From assembly GCF_000170795.1 (NCBI RefSeq), contig NZ_ABCM01000015.1:1-64000 (forward strand): a stretch of 64,000 nt of DNA, given 5' to 3'. The notes under the pieces were generated by a model, which saw only the letters and a list, made by a program, of their open reading frames with translations, searched no databases and was not told the origin of the DNA. Source of the stretch: Pedobacter sp. BAL39 (GTDB taxonomy: Bacteria > Bacteroidota > Bacteroidia > Sphingobacteriales > Sphingobacteriaceae). The translations under genes were made by a program, and so were the position numbers. Shown here piece after piece: positions 45,530 to 53,975 of this stretch. Numbering within the stretch: the stretch's first letter is position 1; every line of letters begins with the position of its first letter.

Positions 45530-45609
45530 GAGCGTGTAAAGTTAGCTAAATGAAAGCTATTTTTTTTGAAGTCTTTCGTTAAAACAGTGTAATTAAAGTT
45601 TTTTTTAGC

Positions 45610-45617
45610 TAGTTTTG
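45610..45617 (+). promoter_or_regulatory. -7 element upstream of the dehydrogenase gene
   Basis: TAGTTTTG matches the Bacteroidota -7 consensus TAnnTTTG exactly and lies 24 bases before the ATG at 45642. No clear TTTG -33 element was found at the usual distance. Confidence 0.45.
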
Positions 45618-45641
45618 CGGCTATCTGATAAACAAAAATAT

Positions 45642-46730
45642 ATGTCTGATAATACTGCTCTTGTGAATTCGGTTTTAGATCAGCTTAGTGCTTCAGGGCA
45701 CAAAAAGGTCGTTTTTTGCAACGATCCGGATACTGGTCTCAAAGCTATTATTGCTGTCCATGATACCACGCTTGGCCCTGCACTGGGCGGTACAAGAATG
45801 TGGAACTATGTGAGCGAAGCAGAAGCACTGGAAGATGTATTGAGGTTATCAGCGGCAATGACATACAAAGCCGCCATTACTGGATTAAATTTGGGAGGAG
45901 GAAAAGCGGTAATTATAGGAGATTCCAGAAAAGATAAGTCAGAATCACTGATGCGCAGCTTCGGTCGCTTCATCAAAAATATGAACGGGGAGTTCATCAC
46001 AGCAGAAGAACTGGGTACGACCACAAAGGATATGGAATATATCCGTATGGAAACAGAGCACGTTACAGGCGTCCCTGAATCTATCGGAGGGGCGGGAAAT
46101 CCTGCGCCACATACGGCCAAAGGGGTATTCCTTGGCATCAAAGCCTGCGTGAAGGAAGTTTTCGGTACCGACATGCTTGCGGGAAGGTCTGTCGTTGTCC
46201 AGGGGATTGGCAACGTTGGTGAACACCTGGTAGAGCTGCTGAGGGCTGAAAATGTGGAAGTATACATCAGTGACATCAATGAAGAAAGGCTGCAGCATGT
46301 GGCGCGCACTTATAAGGCTAAGCCCATCAGCGCGGATAAAATCTTCGGCATAGGAGCTGACATTTACTCGCCATGTGCCTTAGGTGCCACCGTCAACAAC
46401 AGTACCATCGCCAAAATGAAGTTCGCCATCATTGCAGGGTCTGCAAATAATCAGCTGGCAGATGAACAGTTACACGGGCAGCAGTTGCTGGACAAAGGCA
46501 TCCTGTTTGCTCCGGATTACCTGATCAATGCCGGGGGGCTGATCAGCTGCTATTCCGAACTGACTGGTTTTGGTAAAAAACGTACGGTACAACTGACTGA
46601 AAATATCTATGACGCTACAAGAGAGGTGATCAGGTTATCCAAGAAAGACAACATCTCCACCATCAAAGCAGCGAACCGCATCGCAGAAAAAAGAATCATC
46701 GACATCAAGAAAATAAAATCATCATTTTAA
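45642..46730 (+). CDS. Glu/Leu/Phe/Val dehydrogenase, leucine-dehydrogenase-like
   Basis: 362 residues from ATG 45642; an upstream in-frame TTG (45615) overlaps the -7 promoter element and is rejected. The N-terminal substrate domain has LGPALGGTRMW, Lys76 in MTYKAAITG and Lys88 in GGGKAVIIG, the lysines of this family. The C-terminal Rossmann domain has VVQGIGNVGEH and ends its fold with LINAGGLISCYSEL. The length (about 360) and short N-domain fit leucine/valine-type dehydrogenases, not hexameric glutamate dehydrogenases. It deaminates branched-chain amino acids to 2-oxo acids with NAD+, or runs in reverse. Substrate choice is inferred. Confidence 0.88.
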   Translation: MSDNTALVNSVLDQLSASGHKKVVFCNDPDTGLKAIIAVHDTTLGPALGGTRMWNYVSEAEALEDVLRLSAAMTYKAAITGLNLGGGKAVIIGDSRKDKSESLMRSFGRFIKNMNGEFITAEELGTTTKDMEYIRMETEHVTGVPESIGGAGNPAPHTAKGVFLGIKACVKEVFGTDMLAGRSVVVQGIGNVGEHLVELLRAENVEVYISDINEERLQHVARTYKAKPISADKIFGIGADIYSPCALGATVNNSTIAKMKFAIIAGSANNQLADEQLHGQQLLDKGILFAPDYLINAGGLISCYSELTGFGKKRTVQLTENIYDATREVIRLSKKDNISTIKAANRIAEKRIIDIKKIKSSF

Positions 46731-46779
46731 ATAAATAAACAATTAATAAACCGGTAATTTACCACTCGTTCTTACATTC

Positions 46780-47730
46780 ATGTTAAACAGAAGGCACTTA
46801 AGAATTAAAGCTTTGCAAAATATTTTTGCATGGCACATGACAGACAAAAAAGATTTAGCTTCTTCAAAGAAGGCACTGATGCAAAGTATCGACAGCGTGT
46901 ACGAAATGTACATCTGGATGCTTTCATTGCTCATTGAAGTGACTGAATACACCAGCATTGATGCAATCGAAAGGTCAAACAAACACCTGCCTACAGCAGA
47001 AGACCTTAACCCGAACATGAAACTGCTGCACAATAAATTTGCGGTTACCCTGAAGGAAAACCCTGACTTTATTGCGATGGTCAACAAATACAAAATCAAC
47101 TGGATGTCAGATCCGGAATTTGTAAAAACCATCTTCAATACCCTTAAAACTACTCCGGAGTACGTCGCTTATCTTGCAGATGAGGACAACAGCCTGGAGG
47201 AATCCAAAACCATCATTAAATATATCTTCAGGAAAATCATTCTGAAAAGCCACAGTATTATCCAGGCTTTTGAAGATAAGTTTATCAACTGGTCGGTGGA
47301 TAAAGAAGTGATGCAGGGTATGGTGGCGAAGACCTTGAAGAATTTCGTAAACGAAGACCCCTTCAAAAACAAACTGACGCCAATCAGTCAGGACTGGGAA
47401 GAGGACCGCAAGTTTGTGGAAGATCTTTTTGCCTACACCCTCAGAAAGGACAAGGAATACCAGGAGCTGATCGCAGACCGTACCAAAAACTGGGAATCGG
47501 AAAGGATTGCCCTGATGGATACCATCCTCATGAAAATGGCGATCTGTGAGCTGATGAACTTCCCGTCGATCCCGGTAAAGGTAACGATCAATGAGTACCT
47601 GGACCTGTCAAAAGATTACAGTACCCCGAAAAGTAATTCATTTATAAACGGTATCTTGGACAAAATTTTAGGCGACCTGAAGAGAACGGATAGCATCCAC
47701 AAAATTGGTCGCGGACTTATAGAAGAATAA
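46780..47730 (+). CDS. nusB: Transcription antitermination factor NusB (long Bacteroidota form)
   Basis: 316 residues, roughly twice the E. coli protein. The N-terminus (MLNRRHLRIKALQNIFAW) carries the NusB RNA-binding arginine-rich helix, a long helical insertion fills the middle, and the classic C-terminal part is ILMKMAICELMNFPSIPVKV with INEYLDLSKDYSTPKSNSFI. NusB with NusE/S10 binds boxA RNA and supports rRNA antitermination. It heads a conserved Bacteroidota block: DUF1573 starts 8 bases downstream, then yajC, YbbR-like and coaE. Confidence 0.92.
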   Translation: MLNRRHLRIKALQNIFAWHMTDKKDLASSKKALMQSIDSVYEMYIWMLSLLIEVTEYTSIDAIERSNKHLPTAEDLNPNMKLLHNKFAVTLKENPDFIAMVNKYKINWMSDPEFVKTIFNTLKTTPEYVAYLADEDNSLEESKTIIKYIFRKIILKSHSIIQAFEDKFINWSVDKEVMQGMVAKTLKNFVNEDPFKNKLTPISQDWEEDRKFVEDLFAYTLRKDKEYQELIADRTKNWESERIALMDTILMKMAICELMNFPSIPVKVTINEYLDLSKDYSTPKSNSFINGILDKILGDLKRTDSIHKIGRGLIEE

Positions 47731-47738
47731 TAACCAGT

Positions 47739-48185
47739 ATGAAAAAAATCCTTTTATTGGCAGTTGCCGTAGTTTCCTTTGCTGCTTGTCAGCAAAATAC
47801 TGCAAAAACAACATTGTCAGCTTCTGACAGCACCACCACTGACAGCTCCGCGCTTGCGCCTGCAGCTTCTGCAGATGCAGCAGTGATCAGCTTCGGTAGT
47901 GACGAGCATAATTTTGGTAAAATTAAACAAGGCGAGAAAGTTACTTATGCCTATAAGTTTACCAACACCGGAAAGAGTCCATTAATCATTACCAATGCAA
48001 CAGCGACCTGTGGATGTACGATTCCGGAGATCCCTAAAGATCCAATTAAACCAGGTGCAGAAGGAGAGATCAAAGTGGTATTCAATAGCGCCGGTAAGTC
48101 TGGTGTACAGGATAAAGTCATTACCGTTACCTCCAATGCAAGTCCGGCAGTATCGGAACTGCACCTTACCGGAGAGGTTGACTAA
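47739..48185 (+). CDS. DUF1573 lipoprotein
   Basis: 148 residues. The signal MKKILLLAVAVVSFAAC has a lipobox (FAAC), so the protein is lipidated at Cys17. A Ser/Thr/Ala-rich linker (about 20-48) leads into a DUF1573 beta-sandwich: FGSDEHNFGKIKQGEKV, FTNTGKSPLII, ATCGCTIPEIP, IKVVFNSAGKSG. This Ig-like fold resembles ASH/MSP domains; its function is unknown. The position between nusB and yajC is conserved in the phylum, which supports the assignment but not a role. Confidence 0.9.
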   Translation: MKKILLLAVAVVSFAACQQNTAKTTLSASDSTTTDSSALAPAASADAAVISFGSDEHNFGKIKQGEKVTYAYKFTNTGKSPLIITNATATCGCTIPEIPKDPIKPGAEGEIKVVFNSAGKSGVQDKVITVTSNASPAVSELHLTGEVD

Positions 48186-48221
48186 TCATCCAACATTAAA
48201 CATTATTTTATAAACAACAAT

Positions 48222-48563
48222 ATGATATCAACAGTAATTTTACAAGCCGGAGGCGGCAGCATGGTGAGTACCCTGATCCCAATGGTCTTGATCATGGTCG
48301 TATTCTATTTCTTCATGATCAGACCTCAGGTAAAAAAAGCCAAAGACCACAAGAAACTGGTTGAAGACCTGAAAAAAGGAGATAAGATCGTTACTACCGC
48401 TGGTATTCATGGCAGAATTGTAGATATGAATGAAACTACATTTCTGATTGAAGTGGAGGGTGGTACCAAAATCCGTTTTGATAAAACTGCCATCTCTCTT
48501 GAAGCGACCAAAGCGGCGGCGCCAAAAGTGGAAGCGGCTAAAACTGAAACCACAAAAGCGTAA
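48222..48563 (+). CDS. yajC: Sec translocase accessory subunit YajC
   Basis: 113 residues: one membrane segment (MVSTLIPMVLIMVVFYFFMI), followed by RPQVKKAKDHKKL and the conserved cytoplasmic domain GDKIVTTAGIHGRI. YajC associates with SecDF in the inner membrane. A low-complexity Lys/Ala/Thr tail ends the protein. A strong terminator 20 bases after the stop closes this transcription unit. Confidence 0.93.
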   Translation: MISTVILQAGGGSMVSTLIPMVLIMVVFYFFMIRPQVKKAKDHKKLVEDLKKGDKIVTTAGIHGRIVDMNETTFLIEVEGGTKIRFDKTAISLEATKAAAPKVEAAKTETTKA

Positions 48564-48582
48564 GCTTAAGCTCATTTATACT

Positions 48583-48620
48583 AAAGCCGCATCCTTGTTT
48601 GGTGCGGCTTTTGCATTTAA
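48583..48620 (+). terminator. Terminator after yajC
   Basis: Perfect 9-bp stem AAAGCCGCA (48583-48591) / TGCGGCTTT (48603-48611) with an 11-base loop and a short T-run. Confidence 0.85.
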
Positions 48621-48649
48621 ATACGTTAATTTGTTGATCTGATCGCGCC

Positions 48650-49597
48650 ATGCCAATAATCAAACTCACTAAAATAGAACGAAAGCGTTTTCTGGTGCTG
48701 CTGACCTGCTTTGTCATCGCAGTCGGCGCCTGGTTATTTATGGCATTGAACAACAAATATGTATATACAGCGAAGACGGTACTTGACTACCAGAACTTCC
48801 CCCAAAAGAAAGCATTCCATCCGCTGCAGTCGGATACGGTAGACCTGCAAGTGGAAGGTACCGGCTGGCAATTGCTCTTCGCACGCCTGCGCATCAACCC
48901 GCAATCGATCGCCATCAGTCTGGAAAAGCTGAACAACAGGAATTTTGTGCTGTTCTCAGAACAACTCTACAATGTAAACAGGCAGCTGGAAACTTCACAG
49001 AAGATCATCTCCGTAAAACCGGATACGCTGTATTTCGATTTCTCAGAAAGACGGGTGAAACGTGTGCCGGTGAAGTTGCGTTCCAACCTGAATTTTGCCA
49101 GGCAATATGGTCTTTATGATGAGGTTCAGCTTAATCCCACTTATGTGACGATATCGGGCCCTGAACGGGAGATTCAGAAAATCAAAGAATGGAGCACTGA
49201 TACCCTCAACCTCAAAGACATACAGGCTACAACCACTACAAGGGTGTCCATGGAACGCATGCAGATGAAAAATGTAAACATCTTTCCCTCCAGCGTTGAG
49301 GTGAAACTGCCTGTAGATGAGTTCACAGAAAAAGTGATCGAAGTACCCCTGAAAATCATCAACAACAAGGAATATTACAACATTAAACTTTACCCCAAAA
49401 AGGTAAAGGTGATCCTGCAGGTGGCCTTGTCGAAGTATGCAGAGGTAAATGAAGAGTTCATAGATGCGGTGGTGGACGTTAACGAATGGAAAGTATACCA
49501 GCACCAGCGACTCAGCGTTACCCTCAACCGTTTTCCTGATTACTGTAAAATTGTAGAGATCAAACCTGAAAAAGTGGATTTTATTATCGAAAAGTAA
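48650..49597 (+). CDS. YbbR/CdaR-like domain protein
   Basis: 315 residues. One N-terminal membrane segment (FLVLLTCFVIAVGAWLFMAL) anchors a periplasmic part of repeated YbbR-like beta units (about 55-130, 135-225, 228-310), seen as VPVKLRSNLNF, LNPTYVTISGPE and EVPLKIINNKEYYNIKLYPKKV. In Firmicutes CdaR proteins of this type modulate the di-adenylate cyclase CdaA; no cdaA is visible here, so that role should not be transferred. It ends one base into coaE (TAATG), a common pair in Bacteroidota. Confidence 0.8.
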   Translation: MPIIKLTKIERKRFLVLLTCFVIAVGAWLFMALNNKYVYTAKTVLDYQNFPQKKAFHPLQSDTVDLQVEGTGWQLLFARLRINPQSIAISLEKLNNRNFVLFSEQLYNVNRQLETSQKIISVKPDTLYFDFSERRVKRVPVKLRSNLNFARQYGLYDEVQLNPTYVTISGPEREIQKIKEWSTDTLNLKDIQATTTTRVSMERMQMKNVNIFPSSVEVKLPVDEFTEKVIEVPLKIINNKEYYNIKLYPKKVKVILQVALSKYAEVNEEFIDAVVDVNEWKVYQHQRLSVTLNRFPDYCKIVEIKPEKVDFIIEK

Positions 49598-50196
49598 TGT
49601 TAAAAATAGGCATAACCGGAGGTATAGGAAGTGGCAAGACCATCATATGTAAGGTGTTTGAAACCCTTGGTGTGCCGGTGTTTTATGCGGATACCGTGGC
49701 CAAAGAAATCATGGTGAAAGATCCGGTCCTTGTTGCCGGGATAAAAGAAACTTTTGGCGAAGAAAGCTATGATGCCGATGGAAAGCTTCAGAATAAATAC
49801 ATTGCAGGCATCGTCTTTAACGACCAGGAACAGCTGGCGAAGCTGAATGCGCTTGTGCATCCGGCAACATTTCGTGCCTTTGACCATTGGCTGGCCCAGT
49901 TACCACAACACACTCCTTATATCCTGAAGGAGGCTGCTCTGCTTTTTGAAAGTGGCTCCTACAAAACATGTGACCAAAGCCTGCTCGTGCTGGCGCCCAT
50001 GGAAACGAGGATCCAGCGCGTGATGAACAGGGATCAGGTTACGGAAGAACAGGTGAAGGCCCGCATGGACAAACAGCTGTCTGATGAAGAAAAGCTGAAG
50101 ATGGCCGACTTTACGATCCTCAACAACGAAACTGATTCGTTGATTACCCAGGTGTTGCAGCTGCACCACCAATTTTTAAATACCCTTCCTTCATGA
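49597..50196 (+). CDS. coaE: Dephospho-CoA kinase
   Basis: 199 residues, the normal CoaE size. P-loop GITGGIGSGKT at 5-15, YADTVAKEIM with the catalytic Asp, LVHPATFRAFDHWL, KEAALLFESG in the CoA-binding region and MNRDQVTEEQVKARM in the lid. It phosphorylates the 3'-hydroxyl of dephospho-CoA, the last step of CoA synthesis. One-base overlap with the YbbR-like gene and ATGA overlap with the following MBL-fold gene. Confidence 0.95.
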   Translation: MLKIGITGGIGSGKTIICKVFETLGVPVFYADTVAKEIMVKDPVLVAGIKETFGEESYDADGKLQNKYIAGIVFNDQEQLAKLNALVHPATFRAFDHWLAQLPQHTPYILKEAALLFESGSYKTCDQSLLVLAPMETRIQRVMNRDQVTEEQVKARMDKQLSDEEKLKMADFTILNNETDSLITQVLQLHHQFLNTLPS

Positions 50197-51134
50197 TCTT
50201 AGAAGATTTTATCGTAATTAACAAAACCGGACTGTTTTGCAGGTATGGTGACTTTTACCTGGACCCTAAAGAAGGGGTCAAAAATGCTGTGATCTCCCAC
50301 GCACATGGCGATCATGCCATCAGCGGCAATCAAAACGTATATTGTACACGTGCTACTTCGCTGTTTATGCTGCATCGTTATAAAAAGTTTGCAGCGGTAG
50401 ATTTTCATTTGAAAACTTTTCATGAGGTGTTTGATGTGAACGGGGTGAAGGTCACCTTCATTCCCGCCGGACACATTCTTGGCTCGGCAATGGTACTCAT
50501 GGAATATCAGCAGGTAAGGTATCTTTATAGCGGCGACTATAAACTGCAGCCTGATGCAACCTGCGAACCAATTGAGTTTGTGCAGGCCGATGTCTTCATT
50601 ACAGAGACCACCTTTGCTGATCCTGCTACGCAACATCCTGTCGCTGAAACGGAAATACTAAAATTGAATTCCACACAGAGTAACATCATGCTCGGTGCTT
50701 ATGCATTGGGTAAAAGTCAGCGCCTGATCCAGCTCATCAATGCTTATTGTCCGGAAAAAAGGATACTTCTGCACCACAGCATGATGCCCTTCGTGAAGAT
50801 TTACGAACAGGAAGGGGTAAACCTGGGTAAGTACGAGGTCTATGACCGCAAGGTGATGAAGCAGAACCAGAGCAATATGGTTTATATGGTTCCCCCGATG
50901 GTTTATGGTAGTTATTTCAGGGCCATTAATGTAGTCAGGGTGTTCGCTACTGGCTGGAAACACCTTCAGAACAACAATGAACTCCAGTTGTATGTCTCGG
51001 ATCACGCGGACTGGAATGATATCCTGTACACGATCGAAAAAGTTCAACCGACAGAGATCTGGACGAATCACGGCAATGGTTTGCAGCTGAAAAGCCATTA
51101 TGAGAAAAGTTTGGTCGTTAAATTGCTTAATTGA
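50193..51134 (+). CDS. MBL-fold exonuclease (mRNA 3'-end processing / ligase-associated type)
   Basis: 313 residues of a metallo-beta-lactamase fold: the HxHxDH metal motif appears as SHAHGDHAIS, followed by PAGHILGSAMV, YSGDYKLQPD, ITETTFADP and, near the end, VSDHADWNDI and TNHGNG. This is the layout of the ligase-associated DNA 3'-exonuclease family (Exo of the Lhr-Exo type), related to CPSF73-like nucleases. Those genes often neighbour a DNA ligase, which is not seen here. ATGA overlap with coaE; the stop overlaps the next small gene by one base. Confidence 0.85.
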   Translation: MILEDFIVINKTGLFCRYGDFYLDPKEGVKNAVISHAHGDHAISGNQNVYCTRATSLFMLHRYKKFAAVDFHLKTFHEVFDVNGVKVTFIPAGHILGSAMVLMEYQQVRYLYSGDYKLQPDATCEPIEFVQADVFITETTFADPATQHPVAETEILKLNSTQSNIMLGAYALGKSQRLIQLINAYCPEKRILLHHSMMPFVKIYEQEGVNLGKYEVYDRKVMKQNQSNMVYMVPPMVYGSYFRAINVVRVFATGWKHLQNNNELQLYVSDHADWNDILYTIEKVQPTEIWTNHGNGLQLKSHYEKSLVVKLLN

Positions 51135-51295
51135 TGGAAGAAGGTACAGACTACTATCTGAATGAAGATGGATTGATGGTCTTTACCGAAGCTTATCATC
51201 GGAAAAGGGGATATTGCTGCAAAAATAAATGCAGGCATTGCCCCTGGGGGTTCGGAAAAAAGAAACCTAAACCGGCTGATAAAAAAGGGATATAA
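51134..51295 (+). CDS. Small Cys-rich protein, DUF5522-like
   Basis: 53 residues, easily missed because of its size. Starts at ATG 51134 within the stop of the exonuclease gene (TGATG). The motif GYCCKNKCRHCPWGF with the preceding FTEAYHRKR is typical of DUF5522, a family of very short proteins with four clustered cysteines suited to binding zinc or another metal. Function unknown. It lies 12 bases before the MarR gene and belongs to the same run. Confidence 0.8.
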   Translation: MEEGTDYYLNEDGLMVFTEAYHRKRGYCCKNKCRHCPWGFGKKKPKPADKKGI

Positions 51296-51307
51296 AGAAT
51301 TGATAAG

Positions 51308-51757
51308 ATGCAGTTAGCGAAAGAAACTAAAACATCACGTTTTGAGAGTGTTCATCAGCAGGCCATTGTGAACGTATTGTTCACCTATGGCTGGTGTAAC
51401 GATCAGATGAAACAAGTGGTGCTTCCGTACGATATCACCACTCAGCAATTTAATATATTGAGGATCCTGCGTGGACAGCATCCCCAGCCTTCTACCATCA
51501 ACCTGTTGAAATCCAGGATGCTGGATAAGATGTGCGATGCTTCCAGAATCGTGGAACGCCTGGTGCAAAAGGAACTGGTCTTGAAAGAGATCAACCCTAC
51601 AGATAAACGTGCAGTAGACATTCTTATTAGCAAGAAAGGCCTCGATCTGCTAAAGAAGATGGATAAGGAGGTCAGCATCTCCGCAATTGTCTCCTCTAAT
51701 CTTTCCGCCGAAGAAGCGCTGCAGCTGAATGAACTGCTGGATAAAATGAGGGGGTAG
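51308..51757 (+). CDS. MarR-family transcriptional regulator
   Basis: 149 residues. Helical dimer ends flank a winged helix: ITTQQFNILRILRGQ (helix 2), STINLLKSRMLDKMCDASRIVERLVQKELV (recognition helix and lead into the wing), and the conserved wing DKRAVDILISKKGLDLL. MarR proteins are usually autorepressors responding to small ligands; the target here is not evident. It converges on the ZIP transporter gene with 4 bases between the stops. Confidence 0.88.
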   Translation: MQLAKETKTSRFESVHQQAIVNVLFTYGWCNDQMKQVVLPYDITTQQFNILRILRGQHPQPSTINLLKSRMLDKMCDASRIVERLVQKELVLKEINPTDKRAVDILISKKGLDLLKKMDKEVSISAIVSSNLSAEEALQLNELLDKMRG

Positions 51758-51761
51758 GCCC

Positions 51762-52493
51762 CTAGTGGTGATGCCCTCCGCCTGCGGTGAAATAACCGAT
51801 CAGGGCAATCGACACACCGCACAATACGGCAATCATCTTTTTCCTGCTCACCTTGTGGTCCACACTGGACTCGAAGAGAATGGTCGTAGAGATGTGCAGG
51901 AAGATCCCGATCACAATACCCATGATCTTATTAAAATATGCTTCCACACCACCGATACTGCCGGTGCTCAGTCCATAGCTAACATAAAATCCAAGTGGTG
52001 CCATGATGGCGAAAATACTGATGTAAAAGATGATGCTATTTCTGTTGAAGTGGCTCTGCATCAGGATGCTTGCCAGGGCGAAAGCCGCAGGGATGTGGTG
52101 CAGTGAGATTCCAAAAATCAATGCATTATGGGGATCTTTGGCCAGTGGCATGCCTTCCAGGAAAGCATGAAGGCACAGGCTGATCATGATGCCGAAAGGA
52201 AAAGCTTTGCTATCGCCATGTTTGTGGATATGTCCGTGTTCAACACCCTCAGAGAACTGTTCAAGGAAGATCTGGAGCAGAAAACCAATCAGAATGAAGA
52301 TGCCAATCTCCGCATGGTCTTCTCCGCTATATGCATCGGGAATGAGGTGCAGCACGGTGATGGCAAAAAGATAAGCACCGCTGAAGGAAAGGATCAGTTT
52401 TAGCAATTGAGACTTGTCACTTCTCACCAGGAAAATGGCGGAACCACCCAGGAAGGCGCTAAAGAACAAAACGAGCAATTTCCAGATATCCAT
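51762..52493 (-). CDS. ZIP-family metal transporter
   Basis: 243 residues with eight predicted membrane segments. TM2 carries AITVLHLIPDAY, a His-rich loop (VEHGHIHKHGD) follows TM3, TM4 has the metal-site motif LCLHAFLEGMPL and TM5 has SLHHIPAAFALA; the protein ends GGGHHH. These His/Glu residues are those that coordinate Zn2+ (or Fe2+/Mn2+) in ZIP transporters, which move metal into the cytoplasm. Last of a three-gene operon; its ATG overlaps the PAP2 stop (TAATG). Confidence 0.9.
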   Translation of the reverse strand: MDIWKLLVLFFSAFLGGSAIFLVRSDKSQLLKLILSFSGAYLFAITVLHLIPDAYSGEDHAEIGIFILIGFLLQIFLEQFSEGVEHGHIHKHGDSKAFPFGIMISLCLHAFLEGMPLAKDPHNALIFGISLHHIPAAFALASILMQSHFNRNSIIFYISIFAIMAPLGFYVSYGLSTGSIGGVEAYFNKIMGIVIGIFLHISTTILFESSVDHKVSRKKMIAVLCGVSIALIGYFTAGGGHHH

Positions 52494-53059
52494 TATAATT
52501 GTTGTGGTTGTAGTTTTTTATAAAGTAAGGCAACGGCGAAGCCGATGGTGCTGCCAAGCAGGGCACCAGCCATGGTGTCTATCGGGTAATGGACGCCAAC
52601 ATAAATCTGCGAGAAGGAAATGAGGAATGCCCAGAAAAGCCCGATGGGTAAGATGGGCTTCCAGCGCCCGTAGAACACAAAAATGAGAAATACAGCAATG
52701 GCAAAATGATTTGTCGCATGGGCTGATGGAAAGCTGAACCCCGAGCCGCAATGCACCCTGCTCATGATGTCGTTGGCCAAGGTGATGTCATTGCAGGGCC
52801 TTAAACGTGCAACAGCAGGTTTGATCAGGCCCGATGCAATACGGTCGCCCAGGGCTACCGTCAGCAATAGTCCGCCGATGATGTACCAGCCGTTTTTTTT
52901 ATACTCCCTAAGACAGAAAATGATGATGAAGAGATAGAGCGGCGACCAGAAGTAACGGTTACGCATCAGCGGCAGCAACCAGTCGAAAAATGGATTCGCC
53001 AGTCCCCGGTTAATCTTCAGGAACAAGTCGACGTCAAATTGCTGCAGGCTTTCGATCAT
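52493..53059 (-). CDS. PAP2-family membrane phosphatase
   Basis: 188 residues with about five membrane segments and the three acid-phosphatase motifs: KPAVARLRP, FPSAHATN and SQIYVGVHYPIDTMAG, holding the catalytic His pair. Such enzymes dephosphorylate lipid phosphates such as undecaprenyl pyrophosphate or phosphatidate at the periplasmic face. Substrate not determinable here. It overlaps the methyltransferase stop by ATGA and the ZIP start by one base. Confidence 0.9.
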   Translation of the reverse strand: MIESLQQFDVDLFLKINRGLANPFFDWLLPLMRNRYFWSPLYLFIIIFCLREYKKNGWYIIGGLLLTVALGDRIASGLIKPAVARLRPCNDITLANDIMSRVHCGSGFSFPSAHATNHFAIAVFLIFVFYGRWKPILPIGLFWAFLISFSQIYVGVHYPIDTMAGALLGSTIGFAVALLYKKLQPQQL

Positions 53060-53787
53060 GCTTTTTTACAGATTAAAATCAGCCTCTCGGACTTGTTCTC
53101 ATCGAATGGCTCCAGTCCGTAGCTGCCGAAAGTCGCGTCGATCTTCAGTCCGCTGCTCTCAAACATCCGCTCAAAATCGCTGAGCGTAAATGCCTGCACT
53201 TTTTCTTCAAAAGCAAAGCTTTTATTGCGGTGTTCGAAGTTGATGTGTTTAATGATTTTACCATCTGAAACAAACTTTTTCAGGTGGAATTCAATGCCTT
53301 CCACATCCTTTGTTTCCTGATGGGTCAGGTTTTTAACGATTTTCTGGGTGTTGAAGTAGTCGATCACCAGATGTCCATCGGCCTTTAATCCTTTTCTGAA
53401 AGCCTTCAGCGCGTTCACATGTTCCTTCTCGGTGTCAAAATAACCGAAGCTGGTGAACAGGTTCATCGCGAAATCAAAATAGTTAATGAAAGAAAGCTTG
53501 CGCATGTCGTGCACAAAGAAGTGCAGATTTTTCTTTTCAAACTGCTGTGCATATTTAATGTTCTGTTCAGAAAGGTCGATGCCGGTTACATCGTATCCCT
53601 TTTTGTTCAGGTAGATGGAATGACGGCCCCTGCCACAGGCAATGTCAAGGATCCGCGCATCTGCAGCTGGCTTTAGGTAGGCTGAGAGGTTGTCGATTAA
53701 AAACTCGGCTTCAGCATCGTTACGCTGACTGTATAAAATATGGTAATAGGGCGAATTAAACCAATATTGGAACCATTTACGCTGCAT
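53056..53787 (-). CDS. Class I SAM-dependent methyltransferase
   Basis: 243 residues. SAM-binding motif I is ILDIACGRGRHSIYL, motif II YDVTGIDLSEQNIKYA, and NLFTSFGYFDTEKEHVNAL follows as in the Methyltransf_25/11 group. The C-terminal half (FVSDGKIIKHINFEH) matches small-molecule methyltransferases. The substrate is unknown. It leads the operon with PAP2 and ZIP genes and is divergent from glmM across 188 bases. Confidence 0.87.
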   Translation of the reverse strand: MQRKWFQYWFNSPYYHILYSQRNDAEAEFLIDNLSAYLKPAADARILDIACGRGRHSIYLNKKGYDVTGIDLSEQNIKYAQQFEKKNLHFFVHDMRKLSFINYFDFAMNLFTSFGYFDTEKEHVNALKAFRKGLKADGHLVIDYFNTQKIVKNLTHQETKDVEGIEFHLKKFVSDGKIIKHINFEHRNKSFAFEEKVQAFTLSDFERMFESSGLKIDATFGSYGLEPFDENKSERLILICKKA

Positions 53788-53948
53788 AGCACAAAGATGT
53801 TTTGATGTGTTTGAAGCGACAAAGATAGTATTTTCAAATGCAACTTTGCGGATTTTTTAACTTGTGCACATACTTTTGAAGTACATTTAATGATGGTAAT
53901 TTTACCATCTGAACGTTTTAAAATCAACGTTATTTCCTGATTTTTTGC

Positions 53949-53956
53949 TATTTTTG
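53949..53956 (+). promoter_or_regulatory. -7 element upstream of glmM
   Basis: TATTTTTG matches TAnnTTTG exactly, 19 bases before the TTG start at 53976. An AAGGA at 53966-53970 gives a Shine-Dalgarno-like site, unusual for this phylum, that supports the TTG start. Leader length would be only about 14 bases. Confidence 0.4.
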
Positions 53957-53975
53957 GAAAAAAACAAGGAATAAA

